From contig JANNDY010000034.1 of the NCBI GenBank assembly GCA_031378345.1, forward strand, positions 1 to 64,000: a DNA stretch of 64,000 bases, in the 5' to 3' direction. The stretch is from Emticicia sp031378345 (lineage in GTDB: Bacteria > Bacteroidota > Bacteroidia > Cytophagales > Spirosomataceae). Of this stretch, positions 27,230 to 36,399 are shown in pieces (within the stretch, counting starts at the first letter, position 1; every line of letters begins with the position of its first letter). Under the pieces are notes generated by a model, which was not told the DNA's origin, made no database searches, and saw only the letters and a program-made list of their open reading frames with translations. The translations under genes and the position numbers were made by a program.

Positions 27230-28639
27230 CTACTTTTTTAAAAAGAAGCCTTTTTTTTTAAAAGTTTGGGTAAGTAATTCAGGATTATTTTTGGTGATAT
27301 ACGCCATCAATACACCTTCTAACTCTTTGGTTTTGACTTTCTCACTTTTTGAAATATCATTTGTTTCCCCTAAATCTTTGGCTAAATTATATAATTCTAC
27401 GTTATTGGTTTTCCAGAATTTTAGTAATTTATAATCTCCTAATAATACGGCTGAATGTGGGTAAGCCTTAGCGAATCTATGGAAGAAAAAAGCCTTATTT
27501 GGTCTCTTTACCTCACCAGTACCTTTATTTTTCAAAACAGAAGCAAAGCTTCCGCCATCTAAATTTTCAATCGCTTTTTTGCTACCCGCAAGCTCACTAA
27601 AAGTAGGCAACAAATCCCAACCGGCCACTGGTACACTTGACTGACCACCTCCCTGAATGCCAGGCCCTTTCACTAGAAATGGCACTCGGATGCCCCCTTC
27701 ATACAATGTCCATTTGCCACCTCGAAGCGGGAAGTTTCTCATTTGTTTACCAAAAGATGCTGGTAAGTCCAGTTTATTATTTACAGGCGGAATAAATTCA
27801 ACCGCACCATTATCAGCCATCAAAACAATATAGGTGTTATCTGCTATACCCAAGTTTTCCACCATTCTTTCCAACTCTCCAATCTTGGTATCTAAATCAT
27901 AAATCATTCCTGCCCAAGCCGGATTGTCATGCTTTGTGCCCACGGGCTTTGCTTTGAATTTATCATAGCTGTTTTGTCGTGTCACAAAATCTACATGAGT
28001 GGCATAATGTGAGACCTGCAAATAAAATGGGTTTTTAGAATTCACTTGATCCTTCATAAATTTTATGGCACGAGCATTTAGGCTGTCCATTTGTTTAGGA
28101 TTTTCAGAAAAAAAATGTCTTTCCCATTTTTCTTCTTTTCCTTGACCAATATTTCCATTTACATTTCCAGTATCGCCATCGCTTACATCATAGCCCAACT
28201 GTTCGGGGGTAATTTTTGCACGCAAATCCCATTTACCAAAATGGGCAGCTTTGTATCTATTATCTATTGATTTTAATACTTGGGGAATAGTGTGTAAAGC
28301 CGTGGTATATTTTTGAGGAAAATCATCATCATCTCCCATTTTAATAGAAGTTCGCCCAAATTGAATACTTCTGCGTGTAGGCGAACAGATGGGGTCAGGT
28401 GCGTAACCTTTTGAAAACCTCATACTTTTTTTAATAAATAAATCTATGTTGGGCGTTTCATAATAATCGCTTTTTGAATCATTTACACGATCATCCATTT
28501 TTGATGAAAAGCACGACCAACCCAAATCATCCGTCAAAATCAAAATAAAATTTGGACGATTTTCTAATTGCCTTTTTGAAGGAACTCTCAAATTGCTAAC
28601 TCCAAAAATTAGATATATTAATAAAAATACCCTGACCAT
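27230..28639 (-). CDS. Sulfatase (type I, S1) of the second glycan locus
   Basis: A 469-residue secreted sulfatase. The N-terminus has an export signal (MVRVFLLIYLIFGVSNL); ILTDDLGW holds the metal Asp pair (37-38), the formylglycine site is CSPTR (Cys85), AAHFGKWDLR is the next S1 block, and VLMADNGAVEF carries the second metal site. The sequence differs from both sulfatases at 17844-20785, so it is a separate specificity. It is the last gene of the operon from 43095, 98 bp after the cytochrome c gene. Nine consecutive T bases lie close to its 3' end and could affect sequencing accuracy but not the domains. The substrate is not deducible. Confidence 0.92.
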   Translation of the reverse strand: MVRVFLLIYLIFGVSNLRVPSKRQLENRPNFILILTDDLGWSCFSSKMDDRVNDSKSDYYETPNIDLFIKKSMRFSKGYAPDPICSPTRRSIQFGRTSIKMGDDDDFPQKYTTALHTIPQVLKSIDNRYKAAHFGKWDLRAKITPEQLGYDVSDGDTGNVNGNIGQGKEEKWERHFFSENPKQMDSLNARAIKFMKDQVNSKNPFYLQVSHYATHVDFVTRQNSYDKFKAKPVGTKHDNPAWAGMIYDLDTKIGELERMVENLGIADNTYIVLMADNGAVEFIPPVNNKLDLPASFGKQMRNFPLRGGKWTLYEGGIRVPFLVKGPGIQGGGQSSVPVAGWDLLPTFSELAGSKKAIENLDGGSFASVLKNKGTGEVKRPNKAFFFHRFAKAYPHSAVLLGDYKLLKFWKTNNVELYNLAKDLGETNDISKSEKVKTKELEGVLMAYITKNNPELLTQTFKKKGFFLKK

Positions 28640-28737
28640 TTTTTTGCTTAATTTAAAAATTTCCTATTCTCTCATTAAATAATAGACCTTTCGGGCATTA
28701 TACCATCAAAAATTCGACAACTATTTTTGACACCAAT

Positions 28738-31407
28738 CTATTTTCCAAGTTGATGAATTGTGCCTTGAATAGAGCCACTTAAAAGTTCGCCTTTGATGTT
28801 TTTGATTTTGTAGTCAATCGTGATTACATCTACTTTTTCTAAGTTTTCAATACTTAATTTCAGGCTTTTACCATTTGTCTGAGATTGAGTTACATTCAAT
28901 ACTTTCTGGTCTAAGCGGTCTGATCCGTATTTTTTACTTCGTAACAATTGCCAAGTTTTTACTTCAAAATTGGATAAATCAGACGCCGTATTTTGGTCTA
29001 TCGGGCTGTCAAAATCAAGCACTACGCTTTTTTCAAGCACCTTCATTTTGACAGGAATTGGAATGGTTTTGCCCGTGTACCTGACCCTATACAATCCACC
29101 ACCACGCATCATTTGGTTGGTTCCCCAAGCCGACATCCCACAAGCATACAGTTGACCATCAGTTGGATTAAACCTGCCTCGCATCACCCCCGTCAGAAAC
29201 TTAACTCCAGGTAAATCAATCACTGCCCCTTGTTCTTGTCCGTTTACGGTTTCATTCAAAACATATTGAATTTTGCCAAAGCCATAGGAAAGGCTCAAAA
29301 GTCCCCCATTCAAGGCACCCCATTTTTGGCTATCTACCCAAACCATTTCCGAAGGCGAACGGTCGTATTTCATATCCACCCACACCAAAGGTTGTTCCAT
29401 CGCCGCCCTTGATGAGTCTTTGGGTGGATTGTAGCCCCACATATTGCCATAAAACTTCCCAACGCCTTTCACCCAGTTGATTCGGTTCATTGGATTCCAA
29501 TAACCCTGTTGGTCGGTTACAATAAAACTACCATCAGGATTGATACAAACGCCATTGGCCGCTCTAAAACCAGTCGCTATGATGTCAGTTTTTGAGCCAT
29601 CTGCACTCACTTTTAGCAGCGTACCATGTTGAGGAATAAGGGCCTCACGGGCATGTCTGCCGCTTTTGGCATAGTAAAAGTTTCCTTCTTTATCGGTTTG
29701 AAGTCCCATCGCAAACTCATGAAAATGGTCAGTCACCTGATGGTCGTGATTAAAGCTTTCGTAAAAGTCGGTTTCCATATCGCCATTCAAATCCCTTAGC
29801 AAAACGAGCTGATCTCGACAGGTAACATATATTTTTTCATCTACTACTTTAATACCCAATGGCTGGAATAAACCTGAACCTATTCGTTGCCAAGTCAATT
29901 CTCCGACAGGATTTAAAAGTCCTTTTATCAGCCAAATATCCCCGTCAGTAGCACAAGCAGCGGCAACATTGGCATCTTTAAAAAAATCAATACCACTTAA
30001 TTTCATTCGACATGCCCACGGATTTTCAAAAGGCGGGGTCAGTTGATCTACAGCAAAGGGTCCATCTTCTTTACCATTTGTTACGAATGTTTTTACAATT
30101 TCGGGATAATGAGCACGACCCGTACCTAAGGTATATTTAGTCAATGATTCGGGGGCTGGTAGGTCTTTTTCAGAAAAAATAGCCGCTTTTTCACTAATCG
30201 CCAAAGTGATTTTTACTTCTTCTTTGGCATTGATATTCACAAAAATTTGCCCGTTTTCTTCTACCAATGTAGCTCCATTTCCCAATATGCTTACTTTGGC
30301 AGGGAAATTGGCAACCCGCATTTTCAAAATAGCATTAGAAGGCGAAATATTGAGCGTTCGGGTAAAAACGGAAGTGCTAATAAACCCAAATTTCTCTAAA
30401 ACGGCAGATTCACCAACGGTATATGAAATGATGACTTGGTCTTCAAAATGATAAAGTCCTTTGTAATTTGCCCACGATTTAGGCAATGGACCAAAAGGTC
30501 GACCATCACGAGCTACAAAACGCGGATCGTCAAATTTCCCAGTAGTCGGATTGGCCCAACCAGGGCCAACTGGTATTTCAAAATGCAGTTTGCCGATGGT
30601 GCGGGGGTAGGTTTCGTGCTTGTCGTTTAACAAGATTGCGTTCCAATCTATAAAACCTTCGCCAGTATAGGCCCCCGCTACTCGCATGAGGTCATGGTCA
30701 AAAACCATCCAAGCTTTTCCTTTTGACACCCCGCCTGTGCCTTTATCCAAACGTACAGCAATGCCTTTGTAGGCAAAATTATTTTTTAAGTAGTTTTCGT
30801 CTTTAAAAGGTGATGGGCCTGGCGAATGATACCTCGGAATTCCCATTTTTTCATCAGCTAATTCATAAGTATTCATTAGGAAATTCCCATAATCCATATC
30901 TGCCCACGGTTGATAAGGCTTTGATACTGGGCCTCTGGATTTGCCTTTTGGCAGAGACGAAAGATAGTCGGGCGTAACTTTACCAAGCGATACTTTTTTG
31001 TTTTTTGAAACAAATTCTTCTTGAATGTAGTGAATTACATCGTATTTTTCTTGGGGACTTAACGCCACTTGAGGTGGCATAGAACCATAGCCTCTGGTAA
31101 CAGTTTGATACATAGAATAAGCATCGCCACCTGCTTTAAAAGGCTCTGACCAAAACTTTAAGGACATAGGAATCGAACCTTCGTTTTCTTCATTGCCATG
31201 ACAACTTATGCATGTGGCATTATAAATTCTTTCGCCACGAACAAATGAATTATCGCTGAAATCTTTGATAAAACCCACATGGTCTAACTTTTTCTCAGAA
31301 GTTGGAAGGTCTTTGGAAGCAAGAATATAAACGATTTTGGGCTTTGAAGCTTTTTGACCAAAGACAGTAGTTACAAGAAAAGAGAGAATCAAGATTAATT
31401 TTTTCAT
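28738..31407 (-). CDS. Periplasmic cytochrome c / DUF6797 / beta-propeller protein
   Basis: An 889-residue exported protein (signal peptide to ~18). Residues ~55-130 are a monohaem cytochrome c: CISCH binds haem (C66, C69, H70), with Met110 in YGSMPPQ as likely sixth ligand. Residues ~165-420 resemble DUF6797 (VRLDKGTGG...WMVFDHDLMRVAGAY...FIDW). Residues ~450-760 are a six-bladed propeller of the sorbosone/glucose dehydrogenase type (GLQTDKEGNFYYAKSGRH, GFRAANGVCINPDGSFIVTDQQG), and 780-889 a beta-sandwich. Related proteins are frequent in glycan loci of Bacteroidota and Planctomycetes, but their reaction is unproven. The haem implies electron transfer, so a sugar oxidation is plausible. It lies 10 bp downstream of the esterase gene. 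Confidence 0.8.
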   Translation of the reverse strand: MKKLILILSFLVTTVFGQKASKPKIVYILASKDLPTSEKKLDHVGFIKDFSDNSFVRGERIYNATCISCHGNEENEGSIPMSLKFWSEPFKAGGDAYSMYQTVTRGYGSMPPQVALSPQEKYDVIHYIQEEFVSKNKKVSLGKVTPDYLSSLPKGKSRGPVSKPYQPWADMDYGNFLMNTYELADEKMGIPRYHSPGPSPFKDENYLKNNFAYKGIAVRLDKGTGGVSKGKAWMVFDHDLMRVAGAYTGEGFIDWNAILLNDKHETYPRTIGKLHFEIPVGPGWANPTTGKFDDPRFVARDGRPFGPLPKSWANYKGLYHFEDQVIISYTVGESAVLEKFGFISTSVFTRTLNISPSNAILKMRVANFPAKVSILGNGATLVEENGQIFVNINAKEEVKITLAISEKAAIFSEKDLPAPESLTKYTLGTGRAHYPEIVKTFVTNGKEDGPFAVDQLTPPFENPWACRMKLSGIDFFKDANVAAACATDGDIWLIKGLLNPVGELTWQRIGSGLFQPLGIKVVDEKIYVTCRDQLVLLRDLNGDMETDFYESFNHDHQVTDHFHEFAMGLQTDKEGNFYYAKSGRHAREALIPQHGTLLKVSADGSKTDIIATGFRAANGVCINPDGSFIVTDQQGYWNPMNRINWVKGVGKFYGNMWGYNPPKDSSRAAMEQPLVWVDMKYDRSPSEMVWVDSQKWGALNGGLLSLSYGFGKIQYVLNETVNGQEQGAVIDLPGVKFLTGVMRGRFNPTDGQLYACGMSAWGTNQMMRGGGLYRVRYTGKTIPIPVKMKVLEKSVVLDFDSPIDQNTASDLSNFEVKTWQLLRSKKYGSDRLDQKVLNVTQSQTNGKSLKLSIENLEKVDVITIDYKIKNIKGELLSGSIQGTIHQLGK

Positions 31408-31417
31408 ATCAATCGGT

Positions 31418-32257
31418 TCAGGGTTTAATATAGTTTATTGACTGAAGAAAACCATCTACTTTCAATATGGTTTCTACCAAAAAAGGTTCTTTATTAAAAA
31501 AACCATGTCCTTGATTTTCAAATAAGAAAAGGTCGCAACGACTTCCAACTTCTTGTATCTTTTTCTGGAATTTCTGAGCCGTTTCCACTGGAATCAGGTT
31601 ATCGTTTGTTCCCAAGAAGAAAATGGTAGGTAGAAAGCCTTTTTGGATGTTGTGTATAGGCGAAAACTCTATGTATCTATCTCCAATTCGCTCAAAGCCA
31701 TACCCGCCTATTCCGTTGTCAATGACAGGATTGAACAAGACTAAGGCATTCGGCTTTGCACTTATTGTCAAATCGTCATTAGCTTCATTAATAGATTCAT
31801 TAGTAAAACAGGCTGCCGCCAAATGCCCACCCGCAGAACCGCCCGACCCGACGATTCGATTGGCATCAACACCCAATTTTGTGGCATTTTTTCTCAAATA
31901 TCGAATTGCTGATTTCGCATCTTTTAAACTTTCAAATGGCGTAGTATTATGTTTTGTTTTTACCCGATAATCTACCAAAACCGTAATAAAATTCTTTGCA
32001 GCATAGTGCAAGGCATGGGTTTCAAATTGTTTTGTACTACCCCCGTTCCAACCGCCCCCAAAAAAGAAAACAATGGTTGGATAAGTTTGTTCTTTCTGGA
32101 AAGAGGCTGGATAATAGATTTTTAAGCCTAACTTTAAAGTATCCACCTGCTTATACGTCAACTCTTCCATATTGCTCTTATCTTGTGAAAAACAATTCAC
32201 AAAGAAGAGGAGTAGTAACGAAGACAAAACGAGTCGAAAGTTTTTTAAATATCTCAT
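31418..32257 (-). CDS. Secreted alpha/beta-hydrolase, acetyl-esterase/BD-FAE-like
   Basis: A 279-residue protein with an N-terminal hydrophobic signal (LVLSSLLLLFFVNCFSQ), possibly a lipoprotein with Cys22 although the lipobox is weak. The hydrolase domain has an oxyanion loop FFGGGW (65-70) and the nucleophile elbow GSGGSAGG (137-144, Ser141). GTNDNLIPVE probably holds the acid, and ENQGHGFF the catalytic His. This is the pattern of small carbohydrate acetyl esterases of the hormone-sensitive-lipase or BD-FAE type. Its place between GH92 and the cytochrome gene (29 and 10 bp gaps) argues that it removes acetyl groups from the same glycan. Confidence 0.83.
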   Translation of the reverse strand: MRYLKNFRLVLSSLLLLFFVNCFSQDKSNMEELTYKQVDTLKLGLKIYYPASFQKEQTYPTIVFFFGGGWNGGSTKQFETHALHYAAKNFITVLVDYRVKTKHNTTPFESLKDAKSAIRYLRKNATKLGVDANRIVGSGGSAGGHLAAACFTNESINEANDDLTISAKPNALVLFNPVIDNGIGGYGFERIGDRYIEFSPIHNIQKGFLPTIFFLGTNDNLIPVETAQKFQKKIQEVGSRCDLFLFENQGHGFFNKEPFLVETILKVDGFLQSINYIKP

Positions 32258-32286
32258 GGTTTTTACTCAAAACACTGCGGTTAAAT

Positions 32287-34659
32287 CTATTTTCCTGTCA
32301 TTGAAGGTGGTGCTTGTTCGGGTTTGCTTCCCCATGATTTATTGGGTTTTTCGCCCATATTTAAGGTCAATTTTCCGCCTTTAACTACCGTTTCATGCAA
32401 CATCCAAGGTTTATTTAATGCTTGAGTATTCAGCTGTGCTGATTGGATATAAAGGTTTTTTGAAGAATTATTCTTTGCTTCAATCGTAAATGTCTTACCC
32501 GAATAATATTTGGGGTTCAGATGAAAGGTAATTTTGTTGAAAATTGGGCTACTGATTTCGTAAAATGGCTCGGGAGAAGTACCGCCATTCGTAGAAAAAA
32601 TACCCGATTTCATTAAAACAGACAAACTGCCCATTAGACCTTGGTCTTCGTCGCCGCTGTAACCAAATTGAGGCGATATGCCGCTATAAACTTTGTCAAT
32701 TACTTGGCGTGACCAATATTGAGTCAGCCACGGTGAGCCAGCATAATTAAACAAAAAGGCGGTTTGAATACTCGGCTGATTTCCATAATTGATATAGACT
32801 CGACGTAATTCCTCCAACGTTTCTTTATCGTGCGATTTGCCCGAAACAAAATCATGTGTTTGGGCTTTTTCAAATGAAGTATTAAGTTTTTTCGTAAATA
32901 CTTCTCTGCTTCCCATCAAATTTATCAAGCCCTGAATATCATGCGGTACAAACCAGACATATTGGGCGGCATTTCCCTCTTCCCAACCATTGTCATAACG
33001 CAAAATATCAACTGGTTCTGCCCATTTTCCATCTAAAGTTCTATTCCACATCCAACCAATGTCAGCGTTCCAAATATTTTTGTAATTGGTGGCACGTTTC
33101 ATAAATAGCTCATAATCATCGTTTTTGCCTAATTTTTTAGCCATTTGTGCCAAAGTAAAATCTTGGTAGGCATATTCTAAGGTTTGAGTAGAGCCATCTT
33201 GATGAAAACCATAACGAGTTTTGCTTAAAGGATGTGGCACGTAACCACGCTCCATATAATATTCAATTCCTCCACCTTTCAAAGTTCTGTGTTCGTAACC
33301 CGCCTTGCTCATCATTCCGCCTGGGAAATGATTTTTTCGTAGGCCTTCGTAGGCTTTTTCAATATTAAAACCTTTGATTCCTTTTAAATAAGCACTAACA
33401 ATAAAAGGTGTTGTTGCTGCTCCTGTCATTACATAAGTATAATTTCCTCCTGCGGGACCTCTTGGAATCAATCCCCCATCCTGGTACATCATCACCATCG
33501 AATTGACAAATGACTCGGTAACTTCTGGGTAAACCAAATGCCAGAGAGTATTGATTGTCCATTGAGCTCCCCAAAACGAGTCAGAATTGTGGTGATTGTA
33601 CTTGGGCTTTCCTTGGGAATCCAACGGAATTTGCTTGATGAGGCGTTCGGGGCCTGTCATGTCCGAATATTTGCCATTTATGTCCGAAATGATGCGTCTT
33701 CCTTGCAAAGCGTGCCATAAATCGGTGTAAAATCTTCTTTTTTCAATATCAGTTCCGCCTTCAATTTCTATTCTACTCAGCCATTTGTTCCAATCTTCTC
33801 GGCTATCATTCACAGCTTTTTCAAAATCCCAGTGAGGCAATTCGCTTGTCAGATTCAATCTTGCTTGTTCTTCACTTACATAAGAAATCGCTACTTTCAT
33901 TTTTCTAACTTCACCCATTTGTGTAGCGAAATTGACATAAGCTCCTATTTTTTCTCCTTCAATCGCATTATTTATTTCTTCTAATTGTCCTTTTCGCCAA
34001 CCTTTCAATGAATCAAAAGCCTTATCGAATTGAGCCACGAAAAAAACGGTCAAGGTTTTTGGTCGGCGAATAGTCGGTGCCATGATTGCGTAGCCCTCAA
34101 TCTCTTGATTGCTTACTTTTTTCACAAAACCTTTTTGAGTGTCTGATGGGCCAAGAAAAGTAGAAAAATCGAAGAGGATTTGACTTTTTGCTGATTTTGG
34201 AAAAGTATATTTATGAAAACCTACCCGAGTTGTAGACGTCAATTCGGCAGTAATTCCGTAAGCATCTAAAACAACTTTATGATAACCCGCTTTGATGGTT
34301 TCAGTTGTATGTAAAAACTTTGAACCGTATATATTTGAGCCTAAATGTCCTTTAAAATCACCAGTTGTGGGCAGAACAGGAATGCCTGATAATTGCCATC
34401 CATGCACATGGCTAAAACATTTGATACTATCTTTTTCATAACGATAACCTGCATTCCAGTCAGCATCAATGGCATTATCAGGACTGAGATTTACCATGCC
34501 AAAAGGGCGAGTAGCGGAATTGAAGAAAAACCAACGAGAATTGGCAGCATCAAGCAAAGGGTAAACCAAATCAACAGGCTGCACTTTGGTTTTTTGGGCA
34601 AAAGTGAGGTTTGAAAAAGAAGCAATAAAAATGATACAAAGTGTGAAAAATCTTTTCAT
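32287..34659 (-). CDS. GH92 alpha-mannosidase
   Basis: A 790-residue exported enzyme (signal peptide ending LTFAQ, ~22). GH92 features are an N-terminal beta-domain (FFFNSATRPFGMVNLSPD, FSHVHGWQLSGIP) and a helical barrel. The barrel carries YTDLWHALQGRRIISDINGKYSDM, a Trp-rich TLWHLVYPEVTESFVNSMVMMYQDGGLIPRGP segment, MTGAATTPFIVSAYLKG, and GYSGDEDQGLMGSLSVLMKSG, the family's Asp/Glu-rich active-site block. The family consists of Ca2+-dependent inverting exo-alpha-mannosidases acting on N-glycans and mannans, and some members act on other alpha-linked sugars. The GPAGGN stretch deviates from the common GxxPxW wording, so the linkage is uncertain. It starts one base after the gene upstream, implying tight coupling. 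Confidence 0.9.
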   Translation of the reverse strand: MKRFFTLCIIFIASFSNLTFAQKTKVQPVDLVYPLLDAANSRWFFFNSATRPFGMVNLSPDNAIDADWNAGYRYEKDSIKCFSHVHGWQLSGIPVLPTTGDFKGHLGSNIYGSKFLHTTETIKAGYHKVVLDAYGITAELTSTTRVGFHKYTFPKSAKSQILFDFSTFLGPSDTQKGFVKKVSNQEIEGYAIMAPTIRRPKTLTVFFVAQFDKAFDSLKGWRKGQLEEINNAIEGEKIGAYVNFATQMGEVRKMKVAISYVSEEQARLNLTSELPHWDFEKAVNDSREDWNKWLSRIEIEGGTDIEKRRFYTDLWHALQGRRIISDINGKYSDMTGPERLIKQIPLDSQGKPKYNHHNSDSFWGAQWTINTLWHLVYPEVTESFVNSMVMMYQDGGLIPRGPAGGNYTYVMTGAATTPFIVSAYLKGIKGFNIEKAYEGLRKNHFPGGMMSKAGYEHRTLKGGGIEYYMERGYVPHPLSKTRYGFHQDGSTQTLEYAYQDFTLAQMAKKLGKNDDYELFMKRATNYKNIWNADIGWMWNRTLDGKWAEPVDILRYDNGWEEGNAAQYVWFVPHDIQGLINLMGSREVFTKKLNTSFEKAQTHDFVSGKSHDKETLEELRRVYINYGNQPSIQTAFLFNYAGSPWLTQYWSRQVIDKVYSGISPQFGYSGDEDQGLMGSLSVLMKSGIFSTNGGTSPEPFYEISSPIFNKITFHLNPKYYSGKTFTIEAKNNSSKNLYIQSAQLNTQALNKPWMLHETVVKGGKLTLNMGEKPNKSWGSKPEQAPPSMTGK

Positions 34660-34660
34660 T

Positions 34661-36367
34661 TTACGAAAGTTTAATAATATGTCGAAATGGCGTAAAGCCT
34701 GTCAAATAGACTGTTGGGGCGTCCATTGCAGGCAAAGCTCCTCTTAATTGTACATTTTTATGTTCGACTTTTCCTGAACTAAAATTAATGATATCGCCAT
34801 TGACAGAATATGAGCCTTTTTCACCAGAAAAAAGATAGGCATTTTCTTTTGTAGGAAGTTTTGTTACGCCCAAAAATGTGCCTCCTGCTCTAAAAATTAA
34901 TTCAAGAGAAACTGGCACGCCTTCCGTGCCGCTCATATTGATTTCAATTTCAAGTCCGTTATTTGCTTCTCTAATTTTGACAGTCGTTTCGAGTTTTTGG
35001 ATTTCACTTTGCTTACGCAACGTTCTTGGCATTTTGTCCAAATCACCATCGGGCGAGATTTTATCTTTGTCAAGTGGTTGATAATAAGGGCCTTCGAGCG
35101 ATTTTGTCAAAATCCAAGTGTCGCCTTTTTGTTCTATTTTCTCTGATTGAAATTGTCCTTTTCCAAAGAAAGAACTGGCTACTCGCATCGCTTGCAAAAC
35201 CGCATTTCCTTTATGAAAAGTAAGCCAACCAGTATTATTCGATAAAATGGTACTGTCCCAATTTCCACGTCTAATACGCACTACGCCCGAATATGGAAAA
35301 GCCTTTGCATAGCTTATCGGTAAAGATTTTTCGGCAGGTAAATCTTTCCAAAGTGTTGGGTCTTCTAAAAAATAATCAAGATAACCTGCCAATTGCTCTT
35401 TGGTGCTTGTTTTCTCAATTTGTCGAGCCATTGCTGCCATTTCGCCATTGTTTTTCTGCAAAGCCATGAAACGATAGCAATAATAGTATTTCGACATATT
35501 ACCAATTGTTCCTTTGTCTTGCCTATTCGATGCTTCGGTAACAACTTCACCGTTCGGGTGAACGTAATACAAAGTCATTTCAAGGTTTTTCAACACAGGC
35601 TCTAATAACTCAGGTTTATTAAGTCCGTGTGCCATAATTATCAATGAGCGATTGACAATTGGCGAATAAGAATTGGTACTCTTTTCTGTATATTGTCCAT
35701 CAGGGTCGAGGTCAATATGCTCGGCAAGCCATTGGTCAATGCGATTTGTGTAGCGTTTGTCGGGGAAAAGTTCGTTTAGTTTTGTCAAAGCCGCCGAAAC
35801 TACCCAACGGTGGTTAGGGGTATGAATACCGCCTACAATGAGACCTTCTCCTGCATTTTTTAAGAATTTTTGCAATAATTCAAGTGCATTTTCTGAACCT
35901 TTTGTATTAGATTGCTTCAAAAATTTATAGGCAGGAACGATGTTTTCTAAAACAAAAGCAGTATCAGGCGTTGAATGAAAATTGGTTGAAAGTAAATCAA
36001 TTGTACCGTCGGAATGCTGGAATTTGAGCATTGCTTTTGCTGCATCTTCAACATCAATCAAAACATCTTTTGATTGATAAAAAATAGATTCAGGACAAGA
36101 CATCAGCATACAAGCCTTGCCAATAAATGCCCCCGTTGAATGTGGATTTGGAATTTCAACATCGTCCATGTAGCCACCCACATATTTATGATTTGGGCTA
36201 ATAACTTTGAAAGGCTTAAAGTTCGGCAATAGTTGGTCATGAATTTTTATCCATTCGAGCAACCAATTGGGCTTTTCAATAGTTTTTATTCCAAAATTAC
36301 TGAAACCAATCAGTGGAATTGCACAAAGCGAAGTAGCTCCCATTACTACAAAATTTCTTCTATTCAT
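34661..36367 (-). CDS. Unknown Tat-exported protein, possible alpha/alpha-toroid carbohydrate enzyme
   Basis: A 568-residue protein I cannot assign. The N-terminus MNRRNFVVMGATSLCAIPLIGF has a twin-arginine (RRNF) Tat-like signal, implying folding or cofactor loading before export. Residues ~40-330 are helical with repeats of the toroid type (AAKAMLKFQHSDGTIDLLSTNFHSTPDTAFVLENIVPAYKFL; GIHTPNHRWVVSAALTKLNELF), and residues ~360-568 are beta-rich. The layout recalls heparinase-II/III-like lyases and unsaturated-uronide or rhamnogalacturonide hydrolases, but no diagnostic motif was recognised. It is tightly packed between the DUF1080 gene (32 bp) and GH92 (1 bp), so it almost certainly acts on the same substrate. 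Confidence 0.65.
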   Translation of the reverse strand: MNRRNFVVMGATSLCAIPLIGFSNFGIKTIEKPNWLLEWIKIHDQLLPNFKPFKVISPNHKYVGGYMDDVEIPNPHSTGAFIGKACMLMSCPESIFYQSKDVLIDVEDAAKAMLKFQHSDGTIDLLSTNFHSTPDTAFVLENIVPAYKFLKQSNTKGSENALELLQKFLKNAGEGLIVGGIHTPNHRWVVSAALTKLNELFPDKRYTNRIDQWLAEHIDLDPDGQYTEKSTNSYSPIVNRSLIIMAHGLNKPELLEPVLKNLEMTLYYVHPNGEVVTEASNRQDKGTIGNMSKYYYCYRFMALQKNNGEMAAMARQIEKTSTKEQLAGYLDYFLEDPTLWKDLPAEKSLPISYAKAFPYSGVVRIRRGNWDSTILSNNTGWLTFHKGNAVLQAMRVASSFFGKGQFQSEKIEQKGDTWILTKSLEGPYYQPLDKDKISPDGDLDKMPRTLRKQSEIQKLETTVKIREANNGLEIEINMSGTEGVPVSLELIFRAGGTFLGVTKLPTKENAYLFSGEKGSYSVNGDIINFSSGKVEHKNVQLRGALPAMDAPTVYLTGFTPFRHIIKLS

Positions 36368-36399
36368 TGCATTTTTATTCGGTTAGGGTTGAATAGCTG

